NCBI GenBank assembly: GCA_040768125.1
Contig: JAXGNG010000006.1
Span: 186,001-250,000, forward strand
DNA length: 64,000 nt
From: RBG-16-49-21 sp040768125
Lineage (GTDB): Bacteria > Spirochaetota > UBA4802 > UBA5550
Direction: 5' to 3'
The position numbers were made by a program, and so were the translations under genes. This document shows positions 57,153 to 64,000 of this stretch, piece by piece. Every line of letters starts with the position of its first letter. Within the stretch, counting starts at the first letter, position 1. The notes under the pieces are model-generated. The model did not search any database. It had not been told where the DNA came from and saw only the letters and a program-made list of their open reading frames with translations.

Positions 57153-59216
57153 ATGAATTATCTTCGCGAAAAAAGCAGGAGTGTCGTGATCGTGTCCCAC
57201 GGCGCTCGGCCCTACGTCTCCATTCCCGGGGGGCACGGGTTTTCCCTCATCGAGTCGGGTGACATCGGGGCGGACCTCCAGCGCCTTATCGACGAGGGCG
57301 GGGGGGATGTGCATGTCCTCGCCGCGGTGTTCATCCGCTTCGATGAATACGCCGCCCTCCAGAAACTCCTGGGGATCCTTTCCTTCGCCGATATTGCATA
57401 CCAGTTTGTTATATTCGGCGACGAGGACGCGGCGGAGGATCTCACGTTCGAGAGCCTGAGGGAGATATCGGAGTTCAGGCATGACCCCTTGACCGAAAAA
57501 GAGTTCATGTTCATCGCCCGGAAGACTCTCGCCGTGCTGAACGACCTCTTCATCAACCGGTCCCTCCAGGAAGAGTACCTCGCCAAGCTCGTGGACACGA
57601 AGAAGGACCAGGACGACCTGATCAATATCGGGAGGGCCCTGGCGATCGAAAAGGACCAGGGGAAGCTCCTGCGCCTCATCCTGTTCCTGAGCAAGCGGAT
57701 CACCGGGGCCGACGCCGGGAGCATCTACCTGGTCGAGCTGGACGAGGAGGGGAACCGGCGCCTCCGCTTCAAGTACTCTCATACCTTCTCGAGGGACATT
57801 CCCCTGGAGGAGCGCGTCCTCCCCATGAACAAGAAATCCATCGCGGGTTACGTTGCGGTGACGGGAGAGGTGCTGAACATCCCCGACGCCTACGACCTTC
57901 CCGAGGACGCGCCCTATTCCTACAACTCATCCGTCGACGAGAAGCACAAATACCGGTGCCGCTCCATGCTGGTGGTGCCGATGAAAAACCACGCGGACGA
58001 GATCATCGGCGTGATCCAGCTCATTAACAGCAAGGAAGTGCCCGCGGAGGTGGGGCAGGGGCACGACCTGGCCTTTACCCTTCGGCTCCAGGACCCGGCG
58101 GATTTCGTGCGGCACGTGGTGACCTTCGACCAGAAATATAACAGCCTCCTCGAGGCCGTGGCGGGACAGGCCGCCATCGCCATCGAGAACAACCGGATGA
58201 TCACCCAGATACAGAACCAGTTCGAGGAGTTCGTCAAGGCCTCCGTGTCCGCCATAGAGTCGCGCGATCCCGCCACCTCGGGCCACTCCTTTCGCGTGGC
58301 CGAGCTCTGCGTCGCCATGGCACGCGCCGTGAACGGGGTCCGCGAGGGCTATCTCGGCGGCGTCACCTTCACCGATGTGCAGATCAGGGAGCTCGAGCTG
58401 GCGGCGCTTCTCCATGATTTCGGCAAGGTCTACATCGATCTCTCGGTGTTCAGAAAGGCGAAGAAGCTCTATCCGAAAGACTACGAGAACCTCTGTCTCC
58501 GCCTTGATTACCTCTACCGCTTCCTGGAGCTCAGTTATTCAGTGCGGGAGGCGCAGCTCCTGAGGAGCGGCGCCGCGGCGGAATGCGAAGCCCTGGCGGA
58601 GGAGAGAAGCTCGAAGCTCCGCCGCATCGTCGAGATCAAGGAGAAGATCGGCAGGCTGAACGAGCCCGCGGTGACCGATGACGATCCTGAGGCGACCCTT
58701 GCCCGCATCGCCTTGGAGGTCGAGGAGATCGAGTGTCTCGGCGTCGACGGGGGAAAGGTGTGCGTCCTGTCGCCTCAGGACCGGGTGAACCTCTCGATCC
58801 GGCGGGGGAGCCTGAACCCCGTGGAGCGGAGGGAGATCGAGAGCCACGTGACCCATACCCATTATTTCGTGAGCAAAATACCCTGGCCACCGGAGTACCG
58901 GAACATCCCGGAGATAGCCCTGCGGCACCACGAGAAGCTCGACGGGAGCGGCTATCCCGACGGGCTCCGGGGGCGGGAGAGCACCCTTGTCCAGTCGCGA
59001 ATCATGGCCATCGCGGACATCTTCGACGCCCTCGCCGCGGGGGACCGGCCCTACAAGAAGGCGGTCCCCCTCGGGCGGACCCTAGAAATACTGCGCGAGG
59101 AGGCGGAGCGGGGCGTCCTGGACCCTGACCTGGTGGCGCTGTTCATCGACGGGAAAATATATGAAGAGGCGCGCCGCGATGGCGGCGACGCCGTGGCGGA
59201 GGAGCATGCGGGTTGA
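57153..59216 (+). CDS. GAF/HD-GYP protein with a large insertion
   Basis: A 687-residue cytoplasmic protein. Residues ~1-145 are a unique N-terminal domain, ~165-350 a GAF domain (DDLINIGRALAIEKDQGKLL, RCRSMLVVPMKNHADEIIGV), and ~355-680 an HD-GYP domain. HD is H421-D422 (LLHDFGKVYID) and the GYP motif is HHEKLDGSGYP at 592-602. In ordinary HD-GYP domains the segment after HD reaches the L-x-P-x-E helix within ~25 residues; here RGSLNPVERREIE begins near 552, so about 110 helical residues are inserted. HD-GYP proteins hydrolyse c-di-GMP. The 3' end overlaps the rhodanese gene. Confidence 0.88.
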   Translation: MNYLREKSRSVVIVSHGARPYVSIPGGHGFSLIESGDIGADLQRLIDEGGGDVHVLAAVFIRFDEYAALQKLLGILSFADIAYQFVIFGDEDAAEDLTFESLREISEFRHDPLTEKEFMFIARKTLAVLNDLFINRSLQEEYLAKLVDTKKDQDDLINIGRALAIEKDQGKLLRLILFLSKRITGADAGSIYLVELDEEGNRRLRFKYSHTFSRDIPLEERVLPMNKKSIAGYVAVTGEVLNIPDAYDLPEDAPYSYNSSVDEKHKYRCRSMLVVPMKNHADEIIGVIQLINSKEVPAEVGQGHDLAFTLRLQDPADFVRHVVTFDQKYNSLLEAVAGQAAIAIENNRMITQIQNQFEEFVKASVSAIESRDPATSGHSFRVAELCVAMARAVNGVREGYLGGVTFTDVQIRELELAALLHDFGKVYIDLSVFRKAKKLYPKDYENLCLRLDYLYRFLELSYSVREAQLLRSGAAAECEALAEERSSKLRRIVEIKEKIGRLNEPAVTDDDPEATLARIALEVEEIECLGVDGGKVCVLSPQDRVNLSIRRGSLNPVERREIESHVTHTHYFVSKIPWPPEYRNIPEIALRHHEKLDGSGYPDGLRGRESTLVQSRIMAIADIFDALAAGDRPYKKAVPLGRTLEILREEAERGVLDPDLVALFIDGKIYEEARRDGGDAVAEEHAG

Positions 59217-59676
59217 GGGAAATCCACCGCTGCGCCGTATCCTCGGAGAGGCCCTGGTGATCGTCGCGGCGGCGGCCGCCCTGGGGCTCGGGGTCAACCT
59301 CGTCAATCCCCGGGGGTACGAGCCGGTGCCGCGCCGCGTCCTGTCGTACCGGGCAATCGTTCCCGTATCGGCCGAGGAGGCGAGGGTGAAATACGAGGCG
59401 GGCATCGCGCGCTTCATCGACGCCCGCGAGGCGGAGGAGTTCCGGGAATCCCGCGTGACCGGAGCGATCAGCGTTCCCGCCCTGGGCGACGCGGTCCCCC
59501 CCTCCCCGGTCGCGGGATCGGAGCCCATCATCTATTGCGGCGGAGCCGGGTGCGGCGCGTCGGAGATCCTGGCCCGGCGGATGATCGACGCGGGGCGCCG
59601 GGGAACCGTGTACATCCTGGAGGGCGGGCTTCCGGAGTGGGAGCGCCGCGGATATCCCATGGAGCGGGGGAGATAG
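59206..59676 (+). CDS. Membrane-anchored rhodanese-domain protein
   Basis: A 156-residue protein with one N-terminal helix (ALVIVAAAAALGLGVNLV) and a rhodanese domain (RFIDAREAEEFRESRVTGAI, then PIIYCGGAGCGASEILARRM, ending GGLPEWERRGYPM). The catalytic Cys lies in YCGG. It may carry sulfur or act in redox traffic outside the inner membrane. I start at ATG 59206, which overlaps the HD-GYP stop. It abuts the MauE-like gene (next base), so the two are a unit. Confidence 0.85.
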   Translation: MRVEGNPPLRRILGEALVIVAAAAALGLGVNLVNPRGYEPVPRRVLSYRAIVPVSAEEARVKYEAGIARFIDAREAEEFRESRVTGAISVPALGDAVPPSPVAGSEPIIYCGGAGCGASEILARRMIDAGRRGTVYILEGGLPEWERRGYPMERGR

Positions 59677-60210
59677 ATGGGCGGCGAAAGCGGCATCCGC
59701 CGGGGGATCGGCGGTTTTCTCTACGGCAACATGGCGGCGGCGGCGGTGCGCATCGCCCTGGGCGCCCTCCTGCTCCTCGCCGGGTCCCTCAAGATCGGCG
59801 ACCCGGAGCAGTTCGCGCAGGTGATCGCGCGATACGGCATTGTCCCGGATTTCCTTATCCCCTACGGCGCGGTCATGGTGCCGGCCCTCGAGGTCCTGAC
59901 GGGCCTTCTGCTCATTATCGGCTACCGAATCCGCGCCGCCTCACTTGTCGGGGCCGCGATGATGGCGGTTTTTTCCGTCTTCATTGCCGCGGCCATGGCG
60001 CGGGGCGAGCGGTTCGACTGCGGCTGCTTTAATTTCGGGCGCCTGGGCCTGGGAATCAGCGAGACCGTGGGTCCCTGGGTGCTGGCGAGGGACCTCCTGT
60101 TCCTGGTGGGATTTCTCATCCTGCTCCGTGCGCGGCGTCACCTCCTCTCCCTCGAGCATTTCATCGAAAAAATCCGCCTGCGGAATCTCGAGAAGGCGAG
60201 ATACGAGTAA
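59677..60210 (+). CDS. MauE/DoxX-like membrane protein
   Basis: A 177-residue protein with four membrane helices (AAVRIALGALLLLAGSLKIG and others) of the DoxX/MauE type. The FDCGCFN loop is the C-x-C motif that MauE-type proteins carry for redox work with periplasmic thiols. Paired with the rhodanese gene it probably handles disulfide or sulfur transfer at the membrane. The exact partner is unknown. Confidence 0.82.
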   Translation: MGGESGIRRGIGGFLYGNMAAAAVRIALGALLLLAGSLKIGDPEQFAQVIARYGIVPDFLIPYGAVMVPALEVLTGLLLIIGYRIRAASLVGAAMMAVFSVFIAAAMARGERFDCGCFNFGRLGLGISETVGPWVLARDLLFLVGFLILLRARRHLLSLEHFIEKIRLRNLEKARYE

Positions 60211-60242
60211 CGCACCCCATCGGGATACCGGGGCGGACCTCC

Positions 60243-61421
60243 CTACGCCGCCGCGCGCCTCCTCTTGTGTATCTCGATGCAGATGATCGCCGTCACCGGC
60301 ATGCTGAGGAACATCCCGATGCATCCAACCGCCGATTTCACCAGCTCGCTCAGGACCGGGTTGTAGTTGAAGACGAGCCAGAAGGGCATGGAGGGTTCGA
60401 TGCGCATGGCGATGAGGAGCACCATGGGAAGGGCGCTCCCGACGTAGGCGAAGAGGAGGGTGTTCACCGTGGCCCCCAGGATGTCGGCGCTCACGTTGAA
60501 GACCGAGCGGAAGGCCTCCCCCACGGAGATCTCCGGGTGCACGCGGAAGATCTCCTCCGTCGCCGAGGCGATGGAGATGCAGACGTCCATGATGGCCCCC
60601 AGGGCCGCGATGACGATACCGGCAAGGGCCAGGCCCCGCAGGTCGACGTCGATCGCCGAGGCGTAGAAGACCGTCATCATCTCGTTGGTGACGATGCCGG
60701 AAAGGTGCATCAGCCACCCGGAGAAGAGGGCGAGCCCCGTGGCCAGGAGGACGCCCGAGGAGGCGCCGAGTATGGCCGCTGCGGTCTTCTTCCTGAATCC
60801 GAGGAGTATGGGTATGGTCACGACGATGGCGAAGAGGGCGATGCCGACGGCGATGGGAAGGGGCGACCGGCCCTCCAGGGTCATCGGGATGAGCACGTAA
60901 AAGACGAGGATCACCGTCGCGACGAGGGAGACCATGGAGAGCACCCCCCTGAGGCGCCCCACGGCCACGATGGTCACGACGAGCAACACCGCCAGGACGA
61001 TGATGCCCGCGGTGTTGTCCACGTCGTAGATGGAGACGTACTCCACCGCGTCGGCGCCCTCCATCTTCGATATCCCGATGAAGACCGTGTCCCCCTCGCG
61101 GTAGAACATCCCGGCGGGCATGTCGTCCTCGCCGAAGAAGGTCGCCACGTGTTCCTGGCCCTTTTCTTCGCCCCCGAGGATGCGAAGGTGCACCCGTATC
61201 TCGACCTGGGAGGGTTCCCCTCCGGGGCCCGTCCTGCGCTCGATCCGCTCGACCTTCGCCCTGGCGTAGTGACGCTCGTCGACGTAGACCTTCCTTTCAC
61301 GGGCCTGGGACGCTCCCGCCGCGGTAATGAGTGCGGCGATGACGAGCAGAGCGGGGAGACACGTCCCCTTCCTCGCGCTCCCCGCCGTTCCGGATACGGT
61401 GTCATTCATGCTTTTTTTCAT
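60243..61421 (-). CDS. YibE/F-like membrane protein
   Basis: A 392-residue YibE/F family protein: signal peptide-like start (LPALLVIAALITAAGASQA), a periplasmic beta-rich part (~35-125, VEIRVHLRILGGEEKGQE) and about seven helices (AGIIVLAVLLVVTIVAVGRL; LPIAVGIALFAIVVTIPILL; ALAGIVIAALGAIMDVCISI). The IMDVCISIA and FSVNVSADILGATVNTLLFAYVG-type segments are family hallmarks. Function is unknown. I chose ATG 61421 after GGAGAGAGGA; it overlaps the MscS gene stop by 20 bp. Confidence 0.85.
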   Translation of the reverse strand: MKKSMNDTVSGTAGSARKGTCLPALLVIAALITAAGASQARERKVYVDERHYARAKVERIERRTGPGGEPSQVEIRVHLRILGGEEKGQEHVATFFGEDDMPAGMFYREGDTVFIGISKMEGADAVEYVSIYDVDNTAGIIVLAVLLVVTIVAVGRLRGVLSMVSLVATVILVFYVLIPMTLEGRSPLPIAVGIALFAIVVTIPILLGFRKKTAAAILGASSGVLLATGLALFSGWLMHLSGIVTNEMMTVFYASAIDVDLRGLALAGIVIAALGAIMDVCISIASATEEIFRVHPEISVGEAFRSVFNVSADILGATVNTLLFAYVGSALPMVLLIAMRIEPSMPFWLVFNYNPVLSELVKSAVGCIGMFLSMPVTAIICIEIHKRRRAAA

Positions 61422-62334
61422 TCCTCTCTCCATTCCCTGATGCGGTCCCGCGCGATTCGACGCCTTCCATTTTTTTCCCGGCGTCGGGCACGTCGATGAT
61501 ATGGATGTCTCTCTGGGGGTAGGGAATCTCTATACCGAGTTCCCTGAATCTTTTCGAAACGGCGTAATAGAGCTGGCTTTTCAGCACGCCCGGGCGATCG
61601 GTGTATTCCCTGGTCCATACGCGGAGCGTCAGTGTCACGGAACTCTCGGAAAATTCATTGAAGAGAACGTCGGGTGAGGGGCTCTTCAGGACCCCCCCGT
61701 TCTCCCGGGCAACCCCCAGCAGGATCTCCCGGACCTTTTCCGGGTCTTCGCGGTAGGAGATCGAGACCGGGAAATTGAAGCGGACATTGCGCCCCGCGTG
61801 GCTCCAGTTTATCACCTTCGAGCTGATGAACTCCGAGTTGGGCACGATGATCGATATGTTGTCGTTGGTCAGTATGGTGGTGGCGCGCATCGAGATGCTG
61901 ATCACGTCGCCGGTAATGCCCGCCACCTCGATGCGGTCCCCCACCTTTATCGGCCTCTCGAACAGGATGATGAGGCCGCTGACGAAGTTGTTCGTGATGT
62001 TCTGGAGGCCGAAGCCGATGCCGATCCCGAGGGCCCCGAAAATGATGGTGAGGCTGGTGATGTCGATGCCCGCGGCTTGGAGGACGATGAAAAACCCGAT
62101 GGTGATGATGACGTAGCGGATAAGGGTCGCCACGGCGACCCTGGTTCCCACCTCGATGCTGCTCTTCGACATGAGGCGGTAGATCACCAGGCGGTTCAGT
62201 CGCGAGGTGAGGAACATGAGGAGCGCCAGGACCGCCGTCATGTAGATCAGCTTCCATGCCGTGATGGAGGCGTCCCCCAGGGTCAGGAGGGGCGTGTTCA
62301 GCCAGTCGGTGATGTTCCCTATCGTTTCTATCAC
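61402..62334 (-). CDS. MscS-family mechanosensitive channel
   Basis: Small-conductance mechanosensitive channels release solutes on osmotic downshock. The 310-residue protein has three helices (LIYMTAVLALLMFLTSRL, then YVIITIGFFIVLQAAG, then the pore helix GALGIGIGFGLQNITNNFVS) and the beta domain (RPIKVGDRIEVAGITGDVIS, IVPNSEFISSKVINWS). The pore helix shows the Gly/Ala pattern of MscS. It is cotranscribed with the YibE/F gene and lies 9 bp downstream of the SLC13 transporter gene. Confidence 0.92.
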   Translation of the reverse strand: MIETIGNITDWLNTPLLTLGDASITAWKLIYMTAVLALLMFLTSRLNRLVIYRLMSKSSIEVGTRVAVATLIRYVIITIGFFIVLQAAGIDITSLTIIFGALGIGIGFGLQNITNNFVSGLIILFERPIKVGDRIEVAGITGDVISISMRATTILTNDNISIIVPNSEFISSKVINWSHAGRNVRFNFPVSISYREDPEKVREILLGVARENGGVLKSPSPDVLFNEFSESSVTLTLRVWTREYTDRPGVLKSQLYYAVSKRFRELGIEIPYPQRDIHIIDVPDAGKKMEGVESRGTASGNGERNEKKHE

Positions 62335-62343
62335 GGTGCCTCC

Positions 62344-64000
62344 TCAGAAGGGGAAAAAGATGGGGATCAGGATCGTCGCCAGGACCCAGAACAGGAGGTT
62401 CAGCGGGGCGCCAACCTTCAGGAAGTCGGAGAACCGGTATTCGCCGATTCCATAGACCATGGTGTTGGTCTGGTAGCCCACGGGGGTCATGAAGCTCGAC
62501 GATGCGGCGAAGGTCACGGCGACCAGGAAGGGGCGCGGGCTCACGCCCAGGGAGTCGGCCAGCACGATGGCGATGGGCGCGAGGAGCACGGCGGTGGCGT
62601 TGTTCGACATTGCCTCCGTGAGCAGGGACGTGAGAAGGTAGAGCGCCGCCAGGATGGCCACGGGACCGAGGTCGCCCAGGATTCCGATGAGGGCCTTCGC
62701 CAGGTAAAGGGCGGTGCCCGTTTTTTCCAGGGCGATCCCCAGGGAGAGTATGCCCCCCAGGAGGAAGATGACCTTCCACTCGATGGCCTGGTAGGCTTCC
62801 TCCATGGTGATGCAGCGCGCCAGGACCATGAGGACGCAGCCGATGATCGCGGTGACCATTATCGGCGCCAGCCCCAGGGCGGGCACGACGATGACGCCGA
62901 GGACGATCAGGAGGGCCGGGATGATCCGGTCCTTCCGGTACGCCGGCCTCTCGATCTCCGACACGATGACGAAATCGTCGTGGCTTTTCAGCCAGTCGTA
63001 GTGTTCCTTCCCCACCTCGATGAGGAGGGCGTCACCCGGCTTCAGGGGCGTGTCAGTGAAGTTTTTGCGGAAGAGTTGTCCCCGGTGCCGCATCGCCAGG
63101 GCGTTGGCCCGGTAGTTGCTCCTGAACTGCGCGGACCTGATGGTCTTCCCCGCCAGGGACGAGTTATGGGCGACGATCGCCTCCACGAGAAGAAGGTCGT
63201 CGCCGTCGTCCCCGGGAAGGAGCCCCCTGCGGTCGGCCTTGAGGGCGATTCCCATCCGATCCTTCATGCTCTGCAGCTGCTTCACGTCGCAGCGGACCCG
63301 CAGCACGTCCCCTTCCCTCAGGGTGATGAAGGAGAAGGGCATGAACACGCGCTTTCCGTTCCGTATCACGTCGAGCACGTCGATATCGAGTTCCCTGACC
63401 AGGGGCGACTCGGTAAGCCTGGTCCCCACGGACCTGGCCTCGGGGAGCACCACGATTTCCGTCATGTACTCCGCCATGTCGTAGCGGTCCGCGGGCCCTC
63501 CTTCGTAGTGCCGACGGGGAAGGAGGCGGACGCCGATAAGGAGCATGTAGGCGATGCCGGCCAGGAGGAAGATCGATCCCATGGCGGTGAATTCGAACAT
63601 GCCGAAGGAGGGCTGCCCGTGGTTCACGGCGATGGAGCTCACCAGTATGTTGGTGGAGGTCCCGATGAGGGTGCAGACCCCGCCGAACATCGACGCGAAG
63701 GAGATCGGGATGAGGAGCCTCGATGGGCTCAGCCTGTTGTCCTTGGACACGCTCATCAGTATCGGGATGAAGACGGCGACCACGGGGGTGTTGTTGGTGA
63801 ACGCCGAGAGAAGCGCGACGATCGCCATGGTGGCGGCGAGGCCGGCGTAGTAGCTCAGCCCGAAGAGCCGGGAGGTGACGGTCCCGAGGTAGTTCACCGC
63901 CCCGGTCTGCCTGAGGGCGGCGCTCAGGACGAACATGGCCGTGACCGTCACCGTGGCGCTGTTGCTGAATCCCGAGACGCCCTCCCCGGGGGTGATGATG
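62344..64000 (-). CDS. SLC13/DASS-type transporter with RCK_C domains (5' end beyond window)
   Basis: The frame is open from the right edge (residues TPGEGVSGFSNSATVTVTAM) to the stop at 62344, so the N-terminus is missing. Transmembrane segments of the CitT/ArsB type flank two TrkA-C (RCK_C) domains: ARSVGTRLTESPLVRELDID then VFMPFSFITLREGDVLRVRC near the first, and ALAMRHRGQLFRKNFTDTPL then PGDALLIEVGKEHYDWLKSH near the second. NTNILVSSIA and MSNNATAVLLAPIAI are the paired SNNxT-type loops that bind substrate. Family members carry dicarboxylates, sulfate or phosphate; the ligand is unknown. Confidence 0.9.
   Translation of the reverse strand, partial: IITPGEGVSGFSNSATVTVTAMFVLSAALRQTGAVNYLGTVTSRLFGLSYYAGLAATMAIVALLSAFTNNTPVVAVFIPILMSVSKDNRLSPSRLLIPISFASMFGGVCTLIGTSTNILVSSIAVNHGQPSFGMFEFTAMGSIFLLAGIAYMLLIGVRLLPRRHYEGGPADRYDMAEYMTEIVVLPEARSVGTRLTESPLVRELDIDVLDVIRNGKRVFMPFSFITLREGDVLRVRCDVKQLQSMKDRMGIALKADRRGLLPGDDGDDLLLVEAIVAHNSSLAGKTIRSAQFRSNYRANALAMRHRGQLFRKNFTDTPLKPGDALLIEVGKEHYDWLKSHDDFVIVSEIERPAYRKDRIIPALLIVLGVIVVPALGLAPIMVTAIIGCVLMVLARCITMEEAYQAIEWKVIFLLGGILSLGIALEKTGTALYLAKALIGILGDLGPVAILAALYLLTSLLTEAMSNNATAVLLAPIAIVLADSLGVSPRPFLVAVTFAASSSFMTPVGYQTNTMVYGIGEYRFSDFLKVGAPLNLLFWVLATILIPIFFPF

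Noticed and set aside
1..64000. tRNA, rRNA, prophage or insertion-sequence genes
   Set aside because: I scanned for transposase, integrase and phage motifs and for tRNA-like T-loops (GTTCRANNC with matching stems) and found none convincing; a covariance-model scan would be decisive.

Overview
The window is GC-rich bacterial chromosome with dense, mostly operonic genes and no rRNA, tRNA, prophage or CRISPR array that I could recognise. The best reading is an uncultured, anaerobic member of the Spirochaetota. Supporting hints are a long moxR/Bat (VWA/TPR) operon, a short 198-residue EF-Ts, relaxed lipoprotein signals, SpoIIE/cNMP, HD-GYP and EAL signalling proteins, and an ECF sigma/CsgG-like cassette. 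This assignment is inference; a deltaproteobacterial-type lineage is the main alternative.

Region 1 (about 0.6-14.7 kb, minus strand) is a Wood-Ljungdahl cluster. In transcription order it holds fhs, a RACo-type corrinoid activator, cooC/acsF, folD, a 72-residue orphan, acsD, acsA (CODH), acsB (acetyl-CoA synthase), acsC and acsE. Formate is activated to formyl-THF (Fhs) and reduced to methylene-THF (FolD). Methyl-THF is passed to the corrinoid protein (AcsE to AcsCD) and combined with CO at AcsA/AcsB. Methylene-THF reductase and formate dehydrogenase are not in the window. Palindromic repeats sit in nearly every gap of the cluster. A DUF1207-type exported protein runs off the left edge.

Region 2 (14.8-28.5 kb) is an accessory or mixed stretch. 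It contains VapBC with a clear operator, an exported HDAC-fold lipoprotein, a nucleotidyltransferase pair, an SDR reductase with a winged-helix/ferredoxin protein, an AGCS symporter with an unusual thymidylate-synthase-like protein, an M20 peptidase, SH3 and zinc-ribbon membrane proteins, a metallo-beta-lactamase-fold hydrolase and a class II aldolase-like protein. Two arrays of a 52-53 bp tandem repeat built on a CGATAGTTATCGGT palindrome lie about 11 kb apart.

Region 3 (28.8-36.2 kb, plus) is the moxR-DUF58-BatA/B/C/D operon, probably for envelope or stress functions. MazG, a small protein, an OppD-like ATPase, an EAL phosphodiesterase with a degenerate receiver, and ComM follow (36.2-42.1 kb).

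Region 4 (42.2-50.5 kb, plus) is a conserved housekeeping run: two small proteins, then rpsB-tsf-pyrH-frr-uppS-cdsA-dxr-rseP, closed by a strong hairpin.

Region 5 (50.5-54.9 kb, minus) is visibly more AT-rich. It has an FG-GAP lipoprotein and an ECF sigma/membrane protein/CsgG-like operon. Region 6 (54.9-64 kb) holds signalling genes (cNMP-SpoIIE phosphatase, GAF/HD-GYP protein with a large insertion), a rhodanese/MauE-like pair, and a YibE/F-MscS-SLC13 transporter run cut by the right edge.
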